Assembly (NCBI GenBank): GCA_016929335.1
Contig: JAFGIY010000099.1
Coordinates: 1-42,398 of the forward strand
DNA length: 42,398 nucleotides
DNA from: Acidobacteriota bacterium
Lineage (GTDB): Bacteria; Acidobacteriota; UBA6911
Reading direction: 5' to 3'
A model generated the notes under the pieces. It searched no databases, had not been told where the DNA came from, and worked only from the letters and a program-made list of their open reading frames with translations. Shown piece by piece: positions 1 to 7,100 of the stretch; positions within the stretch are counted from its first letter, which is position 1, and each line of letters begins with the position of its first letter. The position numbers and the translations under genes were made by a program.

Positions 1-54
1 CTCATATCACTCCATGTCAGCGGGACGCCGGAACGGCTTAGCCTGTCAGGGTCG

Positions 55-71
55 CACGGCCCGAGGCCGTG
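55..71. repeat. Short GC-rich hairpin
   Basis: CACGGCC-CGA-GGCCGTG forms a perfect 7-bp stem with a 3-base loop. It resembles the CCACGGCT/AGCCGTGG hairpins at both ends of the element at 35703-36114, so it may be a remnant of that repeat family. No U-run follows, so it is not an obvious terminator. Nothing else is recognised in the first 154 bases. Confidence 0.4.
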
Positions 72-154
72 GGTTTAGAGGTACTAACTTTTCAATCTAT
101 CCAGGTCTCTATAAGCATTGAGTGCAGATGTGAGACGGCGGGAATGGATGAGCG

Positions 155-742
155 ATGGAGCAAGTTGAGGCCGGCATACCCGATGAAGTCCTGGTAGTCG
201 CGGCAATCCTCGGGGATCTGGCGGCGTTTGATGAGCTTGTGCTTCGCTATCGCCCCGCCGTGATGCGGACGGCTCAAATGATGGTCTCCCGGGAGGACGC
301 GGAGGACGTTGCCCAGGAAGCGCTGTTGCTTGCTTTTAAGGCCTTGCCTTCGCTGGAGGAGCCGAAAAAGTTTCCGGCTTGGCTTCATGCCATTACGCGA
401 CGCTGCGCCATCCGCTTTTCGCAGCGCATGAGGATGCGCTCCCGAAACTGCGTCGCGCTGGATGAGGCTATCCTCGAACAGGTTCCCGCTCTCGGCCGCC
501 CGGCGCCCGGCAACGACGCGAGAGAAGAACTGCAGGAAGCGCTGAATAAAATATCGCCGGACCATGCGCTTGCGATCCGGCTGCATTTTCTCGATGAAAT
601 GCCGCTGAAACGGATCGCCCGCTTCCTGGGCGTCTCTCTGCCGACGGTCAAGTGGCGCATTTACAGCGGTAAAAAGGAGTTGCGCGCTCAATTCAAGGTT
701 TTAGAGGGGAGGAGTAAAAAATGGATAGAGATAATGAAATAA
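155..742 (+). CDS. ECF-type RNA polymerase sigma factor
   Basis: Predicted 195-aa sigma-70 family protein of the extracytoplasmic-function type. It would bind core RNA polymerase in the cytoplasm and direct it to a small regulon. The N-terminal half (residues about 18-85) has the region 2 pattern: an acidic EDAEDVAQEALLLAFK core, then the aromatic FPAWLHAI segment of the -10-binding helices. The C-terminal half (about 120-180) is a region 4 helix-turn-helix, with LKRIARFLGVSLPTVKWRI as the recognition unit. The length is normal for an ECF factor. No anti-sigma factor with a membrane segment follows. The next gene overlaps this one by 22 bases and encodes a soluble protein, which may be its partner by position only. 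Target promoters cannot be deduced from the window. Confidence 0.9.
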   Translation: MEQVEAGIPDEVLVVAAILGDLAAFDELVLRYRPAVMRTAQMMVSREDAEDVAQEALLLAFKALPSLEEPKKFPAWLHAITRRCAIRFSQRMRMRSRNCVALDEAILEQVPALGRPAPGNDAREELQEALNKISPDHALAIRLHFLDEMPLKRIARFLGVSLPTVKWRIYSGKKELRAQFKVLEGRSKKWIEIMK

Positions 743-1167
743 CCAGACTGGTTCATGTACTTCAACAGACCGCCCGAATGGCTTTCCAATCCGAATGGAC
801 AGGTTCAGGCAGCAGCGATGCCGCAGCCCTTTGCGTTGATCGCCACAACCGGATCCTGGCCCGATTGAAACAGCTGGATCCGAACCTGTCGGCAGTCTTT
901 GAGCCGCTTGCTGCGGAGAGTTCTCTGACTGCCGCGGCTATCGCCTGTCGACAACTGGCCGCCTACTATGAAGACGAGATCGGTTGGCCCGGCCGATGGA
1001 AGCACGCCTATAATACCGCCCGCGATCCGAAAGCCTTCAAGGAGTTCTGGCGCAAATCCGCAAAGGACATTCAGGATTTGGGCGAATACATGCGCGAATG
1101 CGCCGATGAATGGGCCCGCCGCCGCAAAGCCAAGGCTGAAGCCGATTCAGATCCTCCCAAAGAATAA
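721..1167 (+). CDS. Hypothetical soluble protein coupled to the ECF sigma gene
   Basis: 148-aa protein that I do not recognise. It has no signal peptide or membrane segment. It is rich in charged residues and Trp (W84, W88, W105) and ends in a very basic then acidic tail (RRRKAKAEADSDPPKE). The start is set by a strong purine-rich ribosome site (GGGGAGGAG) inside the 3' end of the sigma gene, so the two genes overlap by 22 bases and are probably translationally coupled. The context suggests a regulator or target of the sigma factor, but nothing in the sequence proves it. The stop codon is followed directly by a CCACGAAT-type repeat. Confidence 0.7.
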   Translation: MDRDNEITRLVHVLQQTARMAFQSEWTGSGSSDAAALCVDRHNRILARLKQLDPNLSAVFEPLAAESSLTAAAIACRQLAAYYEDEIGWPGRWKHAYNTARDPKAFKEFWRKSAKDIQDLGEYMRECADEWARRRKAKAEADSDPPKE

Positions 1168-1187
1168 CCACGAATGAACACGAATTT
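1168..1187. repeat. CCACGAAT...ACACGAATT dispersed motif
   Basis: A single arm of a motif found four times in this window, each time directly beside a stop codon (1168, 15879, 19374, 36594). Here it starts at the first base after the TAA. It is one half of the palindrome seen complete at 19374-19414. Confidence 0.55.
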
Positions 1188-1542
1188 CAGATGTTCATGA
1201 CTGACGGGAAATTTTACAAATTTTCCTTTTTATAAATTGCTTAATTTCAATGACTTAGGCCGACAAACTTCGCTCAGACAGGATACTGCTGTCGGGAATC
1301 TTTACAGTCAGTGCTAATTCCTCCTGCCGAAAATTGCTCGGGCCTGCTCCGGATGAATATTTATTATTTTCTAAATTATTGGCTTGCAGTTAGTTAACAT
1401 CCACTCTGAGAACGGCAGCATGAAAAGCTTCATTACGGAATGGATATTGCTTATTCATTGGGTGAACAAAATATTCATGGAAGAAGTAGTGCAGCTACAA
1501 TTTTAGTAGCAGCGTTTGATAAATCTTATTGAGGAGGACTCA
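1188..1542. other. AT-rich intergenic region with weak terminator-like hairpin
   Basis: About 355 bases without a gene, clearly more AT-rich than the coding flanks. At 1206-1236 GGAAATTT/AAATTTTCC forms a weak stem followed by TTTTTATAA, a possible terminator for the sigma-factor pair. The rest should hold the promoter of the PEP-CTERM gene. I looked for a -24/-12 sigma-54 element and found no convincing match. The ribosome site GAGGAGG lies at 1531-1537. Confidence 0.35.
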
Positions 1543-2265
1543 ATGAAAGCAAAATGGTATTGGGTATTGGCCGTGATGGCAATTGGCCTGTTTACATCCC
1601 AATTCGCCGTTGCCGAACCCACATACTGGATGGCGACAAGTTTGGTACCGGATACGGCTTACGCCGGTATGATTTATACGACAGGGGACGTTGTAGGCAA
1701 GCTGAACGCGGCTTTGCCTACGGCGGGTCACAGTATCCCGGCCGATTTCGATGTGGCGGGGGATTGGGACCTGGCCGGCTGGTGGGAATTCGGAGTAACG
1801 GGATCCACCACGAATACACCGGGCTCCAACTGGAACGATGTGTTCGCCGGTGGAGAGTGGTATTTCCGGATTGAATGGAATGGTTCCGTTTACACGGACC
1901 AGATACCTCCCCAAGTCATGCCTCCGGCCATTTTCAATCAGTACGCAACGTGGGCGGAAATCGATCAACAGTGGTTCATGAACAATCCTAATATTTATAC
2001 GTTCTTTGGACTCTATGTTGATGAAGCCTCCGGTGGAGCATCCACACCTGGAGATCCTCCGGTTGGGATCTTTGCCTTTGTTGCCGATAGCGAGTTCGCA
2101 AATTTCGACAATGTCGAGGGACTGATGCGGATGGGCGACTCTTATGTAAAGCCTGGAGGCGAGGGCATTGCTACAGCCACAGCTCCCATTCCGGAACCTT
2201 CGACCATGCTTCTGCTTGGTCTCGGGCTGGCAGGAATTGCCGGGCTTAAGCTTCGAAAGAAGTAA
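1543..2265 (+). CDS. PEP-CTERM sorting domain-containing secreted protein
   Basis: 240-aa exported protein. The start at the ATG (1543) is favoured over an in-frame TTG 27 bases upstream: it has GAGGAGG six bases ahead and gives a clean signal peptide (MKAKWYW, a hydrophobic stretch, then cleavage near FAVAEP). The C-terminus carries the complete PEP-CTERM tripartite signal: PIPEPSTM, a hydrophobic LLLGLGLAGIAGL helix, and a basic LKLRKK tail. In known systems such proteins are processed by an exosortase (XrtA type) and displayed on the surface or in exopolysaccharide. The middle part is rich in Trp, Gly and Asn, with few Cys or Lys, as expected for a surface protein; its fold is not recognised. 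No exosortase or EPS gene lies in the window. A strong terminator follows. Confidence 0.9.
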   Translation: MKAKWYWVLAVMAIGLFTSQFAVAEPTYWMATSLVPDTAYAGMIYTTGDVVGKLNAALPTAGHSIPADFDVAGDWDLAGWWEFGVTGSTTNTPGSNWNDVFAGGEWYFRIEWNGSVYTDQIPPQVMPPAIFNQYATWAEIDQQWFMNNPNIYTFFGLYVDEASGGASTPGDPPVGIFAFVADSEFANFDNVEGLMRMGDSYVKPGGEGIATATAPIPEPSTMLLLGLGLAGIAGLKLRKK

Positions 2266-2292
2266 TTTAATAAAAACAGATTCATTACGCGG

Positions 2293-2331
2293 AAAAGGCA
2301 GAATCATCGATGATTCTGCCTTTTCTTTTTT
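2293..2331. terminator. Bidirectional rho-independent terminator
   Basis: Perfect palindrome: AAAAGGCAGAATCA (2293-2306), central TCGA, TGATTCTGCCTTTT (2311-2324), then CTTTTTTC. It sits 27 bases after the PEP-CTERM stop and between convergent genes. The A-run on the left also provides a U-tract for the minus-strand gene ending at 2391. Confidence 0.9.
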
Positions 2332-2390
2332 CATCCGGATTCCGAGCGCGAAATGCCGTCGGATCGTCCATTCTGTGAACCTCGACTTTA

Positions 2391-2918
2391 TTACTTATTT
2401 ACGCCGAAATCATAAACCGTCGGGGCATTGCCGAATACGAGAAGATATTCGCCGGCCGGAAGTCTTTTTTCCGGCGAAGCGGAAAACGAGCCGTCGGGAT
2501 ATTCGGCAATAATCAGCTTATAAATATCCTTCTTAATGAATCCTCCCTTGTTTTCCACCGTGACGTTCGAAAACGCGGATTTTAATACACGGCTGTCTTT
2601 TTTCTTCTTCAGCCGCACGAGCATTGCGTCCCTTGCGGCACCGATCCCGCGAACGAACAGAGTGGGCTTTTGCTGCTGAATGCGCACCGAAGCTCGGGGT
2701 CCCGGGCAGGTGATGCTCATGGACATATCAGTGTAAGCACCCGTATAAACAAACAGCTCCATGCCGCTGGCGCTTGCACCCGATACGATGGCGGGCTGAA
2801 GGCGGATCCAGGCATCGTTCTGACGGAAATATATACCGGCAGCCTCCGGTAAAACAGGCGCGGGCGAGGACTCGAAAACCTGTACGGAGAACAGAATCAG
2901 GATGCCAATCCGAATCAT
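2391..2918 (-). CDS. Hypothetical secreted protein
   Basis: 175-aa protein not recognised as a known family. The first about 20 residues form a weak signal peptide (MIRIGILILFSVQVFESSPAP), and the rest looks like a small beta-rich domain. It lies 22 bases after the HAF-repeat gene on the same strand, so the two probably form an operon of exported proteins. The central part has a Lys run (KKKKDSRVLK) and a conserved-looking C-terminal LPAGEYLLVFGNAPTVYDF, which recalls domains found at the ends of acidobacterial surface proteins. It could be periplasmic rather than extracellular. Confidence 0.65.
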   Translation of the reverse strand: MIRIGILILFSVQVFESSPAPVLPEAAGIYFRQNDAWIRLQPAIVSGASASGMELFVYTGAYTDMSMSITCPGPRASVRIQQQKPTLFVRGIGAARDAMLVRLKKKKDSRVLKSAFSNVTVENKGGFIKKDIYKLIIAEYPDGSFSASPEKRLPAGEYLLVFGNAPTVYDFGVNK

Positions 2919-2940
2919 GGCATCATCGTATCATATATCT

Positions 2941-3759
2941 CTATGGAACAATCGGCTTGAGTACGTCTTCCTTCGTGGCCGCGAATGGCACCCATGTGTC
3001 ATTGTTGATGACATAGTAGCCTATGATAACGCCCGTATTCGTGATTTTCCCCGCCACCGTTCGCTGGGCATTTTCATATTCGACACGATAGAAAGTACCG
3101 TCGGGGGCGCGATAGAAACCGCTGCCTTTGAATATCGCGTCTGCGACGTCATCGGGTTTCTCGGTGCAGTGATAGTTGCCGATAATTTCGCCTGAATCAT
3201 TAATGCCGTTCGGCTGCGTATGCAGATATGGACTGCTCTGCGGGCATGGATTCGAGGGATATTCTATATCCATGACATGCTGCTTCTGAGGATTCATGAG
3301 AAAGCCTATTTGGCGATGAGAAGCATCCTTCCCATAGAAGCCTACGGCGCTGCCGGAATCACTGATATCCGTAAACTCTCCCTCGCCTGAAGACGAAGGC
3401 GTCTTGAAAAGCCAGATATTGCCGTCCGGTTCGCGAACAAAGGGGTAATTCCTTTTAGGCTCATCCAGGACACAAAGACCGACAATCTGTCCATGTGCAT
3501 TGGCCCCGGCAGGATTTAAAAGAGATACATGCTTGCCTTCCACTTTGCCGTCTTCCGGGTAAAGATCCACACAGATTCCCTGCTCGCAGGTTGAATCCGG
3601 CATTTCCACAGCCACAAGATCATCGTTGCTTTTCGAAACCGATTCCCGGTGGTTTGAGGTTGATGAGGAAAGAGCGCTGCCATCCAATGAGTAAGGACAT
3701 AGGAAAGAAAATCCAATAATCGCTGCCACTGTCAACAAATTCCTGCGGAGAAAAACCAT
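2941..3759 (-). CDS. Exported HAF-repeat protein
   Basis: 272-aa protein from the ATG at 3759, chosen because AGGAGGT lies 7 bases upstream and translation begins directly with a signal peptide (MVFLRRNLLTVAAIIGFSFL). A longer in-frame version from 3906 would put 49 residues before the signal. The body holds several HAF-type extracellular repeats with the pattern x-INxxGxIxGxY: NAHGQIVGLC, ISDSGSAVGFY, GINDSGEIIGNY and ITNTGVIIGYY, each followed by an F/Y-rich strand such as GFYRAPDGTFY. These repeats build beta-propeller-like secreted proteins of unknown ligand. Two Cys pairs (CEQGIC and the CPQ/HC region) may form disulphides. It heads a two-gene minus-strand unit. Confidence 0.75.
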   Translation of the reverse strand: MVFLRRNLLTVAAIIGFSFLCPYSLDGSALSSSTSNHRESVSKSNDDLVAVEMPDSTCEQGICVDLYPEDGKVEGKHVSLLNPAGANAHGQIVGLCVLDEPKRNYPFVREPDGNIWLFKTPSSSGEGEFTDISDSGSAVGFYGKDASHRQIGFLMNPQKQHVMDIEYPSNPCPQSSPYLHTQPNGINDSGEIIGNYHCTEKPDDVADAIFKGSGFYRAPDGTFYRVEYENAQRTVAGKITNTGVIIGYYVINNDTWVPFAATKEDVLKPIVP

Positions 3760-4166
3760 GCCTGCGACCTCCTGGTAAAACGCGCGATTGAGAACGCCCC
3801 GTCTATTGAGCTGAAACCATCGCGCCGGAAACGATGCCATGCGCCCGTAATAGGGCAAAAAGCTTGCCAGTAAGGTCTGAAAAGATCCGGTGAAATATTG
3901 TCCCACGCTAATAGCCTGATTTGATTGGCGTTATCGGGCACCAGTTTCGATGCAACTCCAATCTTCCAACTGAAGCCTTTCTGAAAAACTGTAAAGGCTT
4001 CCGACAGTCTAAAAGCGTGTCTGATTTTGGATCAGCGTAATACTATGAAGCTGAACGGTTTGGAACATCATGGCAGAAATGGGCTATGTGTAAAGATCAC
4101 CGACGGTCGGCAGCTGCCGGTATTCCGGGTTTTAGTCCGATCCTTCCTTTCGAGTCTTCATAATCG
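3760..4166. other. Divergent intergenic region
   Basis: About 490 bases separate the HAF-repeat gene (minus) from gspA (plus). Short overlapping reading frames here have no start signals or recognisable content. Apart from the probable gspA promoter described next, I see nothing specific. Confidence 0.4.
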
Positions 4167-4196
4167 ATTACAGAACCCGGATATCTCTGGTATATT
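4167..4196 (+). promoter_or_regulatory. Candidate sigma-70 promoter of gspAB
   Basis: ATTACA (4167-4172), an 18-base spacer and TATATT (4191-4196) lie 54 bases before the gspA ATG. The -10 box is good and the -35 box is moderate (4 of 6). Confidence 0.35.
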
Positions 4197-4249
4197 GTGG
4201 GCACCGACGCGCATCAGGCAACGGCATCATCAGCCTGCAGGATCGTTGT

Positions 4250-6046
4250 ATGTACACGGAATATTTCAAATTAAACGAACCTCCATTTTCGCTGACTCCG
4301 GATCCGCGCTATCTGTTCATGAGTGAGCGCCATCGGGAAGGACTGGCCCACCTGCTCTATGGCGTTCAGCAATCGGGAGGCTTTGTCCAGCTGACCGGCG
4401 ATGTAGGGTCCGGGAAGACCACGCTTTGCAGGTGCCTGATCAAACAGCTCCCGCCGGAAACCGATGTCGCGTTGATATTGAATCCCCGCTTGACGGTGCT
4501 CGAACTCCTCGCCGCCGTTTGTGATGAGCTAGGCATCTCCTATCCCGCAGATGCGGGCAGTATCAAGGTATTGATTGACGCATTGAACCGGCGCCTGCTT
4601 GAATCCCATGCTCGTGGAAGGCGGACCGTGCTCATCATAGACGAAGCTCAAAATCTGCAGGAAGACGTATTGGAGCAGATCCGGCTTTTGACGAACCTGG
4701 AAACATCCAAGGAAAAGCTGCTTCAGATTATTCTGATCGGCCAGCCTGAACTCCTGACGATTTTAAAACAGCAGAAACTTCGTCAGCTTGCACAGCGCAT
4801 TACGGCCCGGTACCACCTGCTCGCGCTTACAAAAAACGAAACCTCCGCCTATATCCAGCACCGTTTGCTGGTGTCAGGCAGGAGAGATCCTCTTTTCACC
4901 AGGCGCGCGATGCATCGGATCTATAGGCTTTCGCGCGGAGTTCCACGGATCATTAATATCATCTGCGATCGAGCTCTGCTGGGAGCCTATGCGCTGGATA
5001 AACAACGCATCGGCACCGCCATTGTCAACCGGGCAAGCAGGGAGACGCGTGGGATTCTGCCGTGGCGCCGGCGGCTTCACATTACATGGATGATCGGTAT
5101 TCCGGCAGCAGCAATTTTAGTCATCGCGGCCGCGATTTTTCTTGAGCCGGCCGGTCTGTCGACGCTTCGCCGGAAAGCGGAATCCCTATTCGGGCGGAGC
5201 CCGCAGCCGTCGGCGGCGGCTGCCGGACAATCTTCTCCCATACCGGCTCAGCAAGCCTACGCCGGCGATTCATCCAATCAGGCCGCTGCAGGCGGCTTTT
5301 CAGATCCCAAACCGGCGGGCTTCCTTCCTGAATCGGTGGAAGCGGCCAAGGCTCCGGATGCGAATGTTGCTCAGAAGCCGGCAGGAGGTGATGTCATGGC
5401 CGGCAAAACAGGAACAAGCCTTCAGCTTATCGAGCTGCTGACGAGCGCGTCGCTGCCCGCCAAAAACGAATCCGCCTTCGCCGGGCTGTACCGCCTGTAT
5501 GGCATCCAGTCTGCTGAAAACGCTTCGAATATCGGATGTGAAGACGCGCGTTCCAAGGGATTTGAGTGTTACTTCGATGTGGGCAATTGGCTGAAACTGC
5601 GCAGGTATAATGTCCCGGCCATTCTTGAGATCGTGTTGCCGAACGGGAGGAAGCGCCAGGCAGCGATTGTTGGATTGGAAGACGAGGCTGCAACACTTGC
5701 GATCGGGAATCGGGAATACCGGTTCTCTGTTTCGGAAATCAATCGGGTGTGGGACGGATCATTTATTATTTTGTGGAAGCCTCCTTTCGCAAAACGCCTG
5801 CTCTCAATCGGAGACAGCGGCAAGGAAGTGGAATGGATCCGCCGGGCGCTCGATGCTGCGGAAGGAAAGACGCCTGCAGCCACTTACTCCGAGCGATTTG
5901 ACCAGGATCTGAAGCAGCGCGTTCTGGGATTTCAGCGAAGAGAAACTTTGATTCAGGACGGATTTGTCGGCAGCGAGACGCTCGTTCGGCTTACAATTGC
6001 CCAGCTGGGGCCCAAAGCTCCATTCATCACACGCCGCACACGCTAG
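4250..6046 (+). CDS. gspA: General secretion pathway protein A (ExeA/GspA-type ATPase)
   Basis: 598-aa inner-membrane ATPase of the ExeA/GspA family. With GspB it is known to help assemble the type II secretion outer-membrane secretin through peptidoglycan. The N-terminal cytoplasmic AAA domain begins with the family signature MYTEYFKLNEPPFSLTPDP. Walker A is GDVGSGKTT (50-58) and Walker B is VLIIDEAQ (127-134), followed by IGQPEL and the R-x-x-RITARY segment. One membrane helix spans about 278-298. A Pro/Ala-rich linker leads to a C39-peptidase-like periplasmic region (about 390-510) and a C-terminal PG_binding_1 domain (about 525-590; LSIGDSGKEVEWIRRAL). Length and domain order are normal. 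gspB follows after 108 bases. No other gsp gene is in the window. Confidence 0.92.
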   Translation: MYTEYFKLNEPPFSLTPDPRYLFMSERHREGLAHLLYGVQQSGGFVQLTGDVGSGKTTLCRCLIKQLPPETDVALILNPRLTVLELLAAVCDELGISYPADAGSIKVLIDALNRRLLESHARGRRTVLIIDEAQNLQEDVLEQIRLLTNLETSKEKLLQIILIGQPELLTILKQQKLRQLAQRITARYHLLALTKNETSAYIQHRLLVSGRRDPLFTRRAMHRIYRLSRGVPRIINIICDRALLGAYALDKQRIGTAIVNRASRETRGILPWRRRLHITWMIGIPAAAILVIAAAIFLEPAGLSTLRRKAESLFGRSPQPSAAAAGQSSPIPAQQAYAGDSSNQAAAGGFSDPKPAGFLPESVEAAKAPDANVAQKPAGGDVMAGKTGTSLQLIELLTSASLPAKNESAFAGLYRLYGIQSAENASNIGCEDARSKGFECYFDVGNWLKLRRYNVPAILEIVLPNGRKRQAAIVGLEDEAATLAIGNREYRFSVSEINRVWDGSFIILWKPPFAKRLLSIGDSGKEVEWIRRALDAAEGKTPAATYSERFDQDLKQRVLGFQRRETLIQDGFVGSETLVRLTIAQLGPKAPFITRRTR

Positions 6047-6133
6047 CCCGCATTTCTCAGCGCGTTTCGTAGCGAGGCGGCGCAGACGGGCATGTCTGCC
6101 GCCGCAGTAGAAACTCTGTGAGAAATGCGGGCT
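6045..6133. repeat. Long hairpin repeat between gspA and gspB
   Basis: Perfect 15-base arms AGCCCGCATTTCTCA (6045-6059) and TGAGAAATGCGGGCT (6119-6133) enclose a 59-base core. The core itself folds on GCGGCGCAGAC/GTCTGCCGCCGC. The left arm overlaps the gspA stop codon. The cruciform-like structure resembles a REP/BIME or small non-autonomous element. It could also act as an mRNA hairpin that sets the gspA:gspB expression ratio. Confidence 0.7.
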
Positions 6134-6154
6134 GGTGTAGAGGGATCGGAAATT

Positions 6155-6907
6155 ATGTCGTATATCCTCGATGCATTAAGAAAGGCGGAGCGGGAACGAG
6201 GCATCAGGCAGGTCCCGAACCTGATGACCGACCATACTCCCCGGTCCATGAATCGGGGCCGTATCTGGGCGGTTTTCAGCATCGTGGCAATATGCGTGGC
6301 TGCTTCCGTCTGGTATTTCGTTCCATCGCGGACGGAATCGGCCGCCGGGCCGGCAGATCGCGAACTGAATCTGCCCGCGGTTTCCGGGCCTGGTGACGGC
6401 GCTCAGGCATCCGTATCGCCTCTGCCGGCCCCGTCTGCCCCGGAGATACAACCGTCTTCCCAGAAACCCGCCGGGACAGCCGTTGCGCCTTCAGCCCAGA
6501 GCATAACCATCCCGGGCGGCATAGCCGCGCAAAATCTCATTGAGATTCGGCAGCGCGAAAACCGGCAAACAGAGGAAGAGGATTGGGTCATTCCAAACGA
6601 AGAGGATGAGATGGGCATGCCGCCGGACGAGAGGCGCGGCAATTTGCAGCAGATGCAGATAAATCCGCCGCGAAATGAGACTGCCAAAGCTGAGCCGGAA
6701 TCTTTGCAGGATGCTATCGGAGAAATGATGCTGAGTCTTCTTATGTTCGCCGACGCGAAGGAAGAGCGGATGGTTTTTATCAACGGCATCAAATATGTGG
6801 AAGGAGACCGCATCGACGGGAAATATCTGCTCGAAAGCATCACAATAGACGGCGCGGTGCTGAGCTATCAGGGCGAGAGCGCGCTTCTCAAACCAAAGTC
6901 AAAATAG
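6155..6907 (+). CDS. gspB: General secretion pathway protein B
   Basis: 250-aa GspB homologue. The start at 6155 is chosen because the protein then opens with the family hallmark MSYILDALRKAERERG; an upstream ATG at 6125 lies inside the repeat arm. The N-terminal cytoplasmic tail is followed by one membrane helix (about 35-54; WAVFSIVAICVAASVWYF), a long Pro/Ala/Ser-rich periplasmic linker, and the compact C-terminal GspB domain (about 190-250; FINGIKYVEGDRIDGKYLL). In known systems GspB partners GspA and binds peptidoglycan or secretin during type II secretion assembly. The arrangement gspA-gspB on one strand supports both calls. Confidence 0.88.
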   Translation: MSYILDALRKAERERGIRQVPNLMTDHTPRSMNRGRIWAVFSIVAICVAASVWYFVPSRTESAAGPADRELNLPAVSGPGDGAQASVSPLPAPSAPEIQPSSQKPAGTAVAPSAQSITIPGGIAAQNLIEIRQRENRQTEEEDWVIPNEEDEMGMPPDERRGNLQQMQINPPRNETAKAEPESLQDAIGEMMLSLLMFADAKEERMVFINGIKYVEGDRIDGKYLLESITIDGAVLSYQGESALLKPKSK

Positions 6908-6959
6908 AATTATTCCGCAATTGGATAATGCGAAGTCTCAAGCGATGCTATAGAAAAAA

Positions 6960-7005
6960 GCCGACAGTTCCTGTCACCCCTGACCCGGCTGCCGGCATTC
7001 CTTTT
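6960..7005 (+). terminator. Possible terminator after gspB
   Basis: GCCGACAG (6960-6967) can pair with CTGCCGGC (6989-6996) with one mismatch across a 21-base loop. An A-run precedes and CCTTTT follows. The loop is long, so this is only a weak candidate. Confidence 0.3.
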
Positions 7006-7010
7006 AAATC

Positions 7011-7039
7011 TTGAACCTTCCACGGCAATGCCCTATATG
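7011..7039 (+). promoter_or_regulatory. Candidate promoter of the UGSC selenoprotein gene
   Basis: TTGAAC (7011-7016), a 17-base spacer and TATATG (7034-7039) match sigma-70 boxes 4 of 6 each at ideal spacing. They lie 61 bases before the ATG. GGGAGGA precedes the start codon. Confidence 0.4.
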
Positions 7040-7100
7040 TAGAAGCGATGGCTTATACTGAGCAACCGGCTTCCGGCTGATCCGGATTGGGAGGATTCTC

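Noticed and set aside
1540..2334. A 264-codon minus-strand frame opposite the PEP-CTERM gene
   Set aside because: It covers the terminator and the sense gene, and its composition is typical of an antisense shadow.
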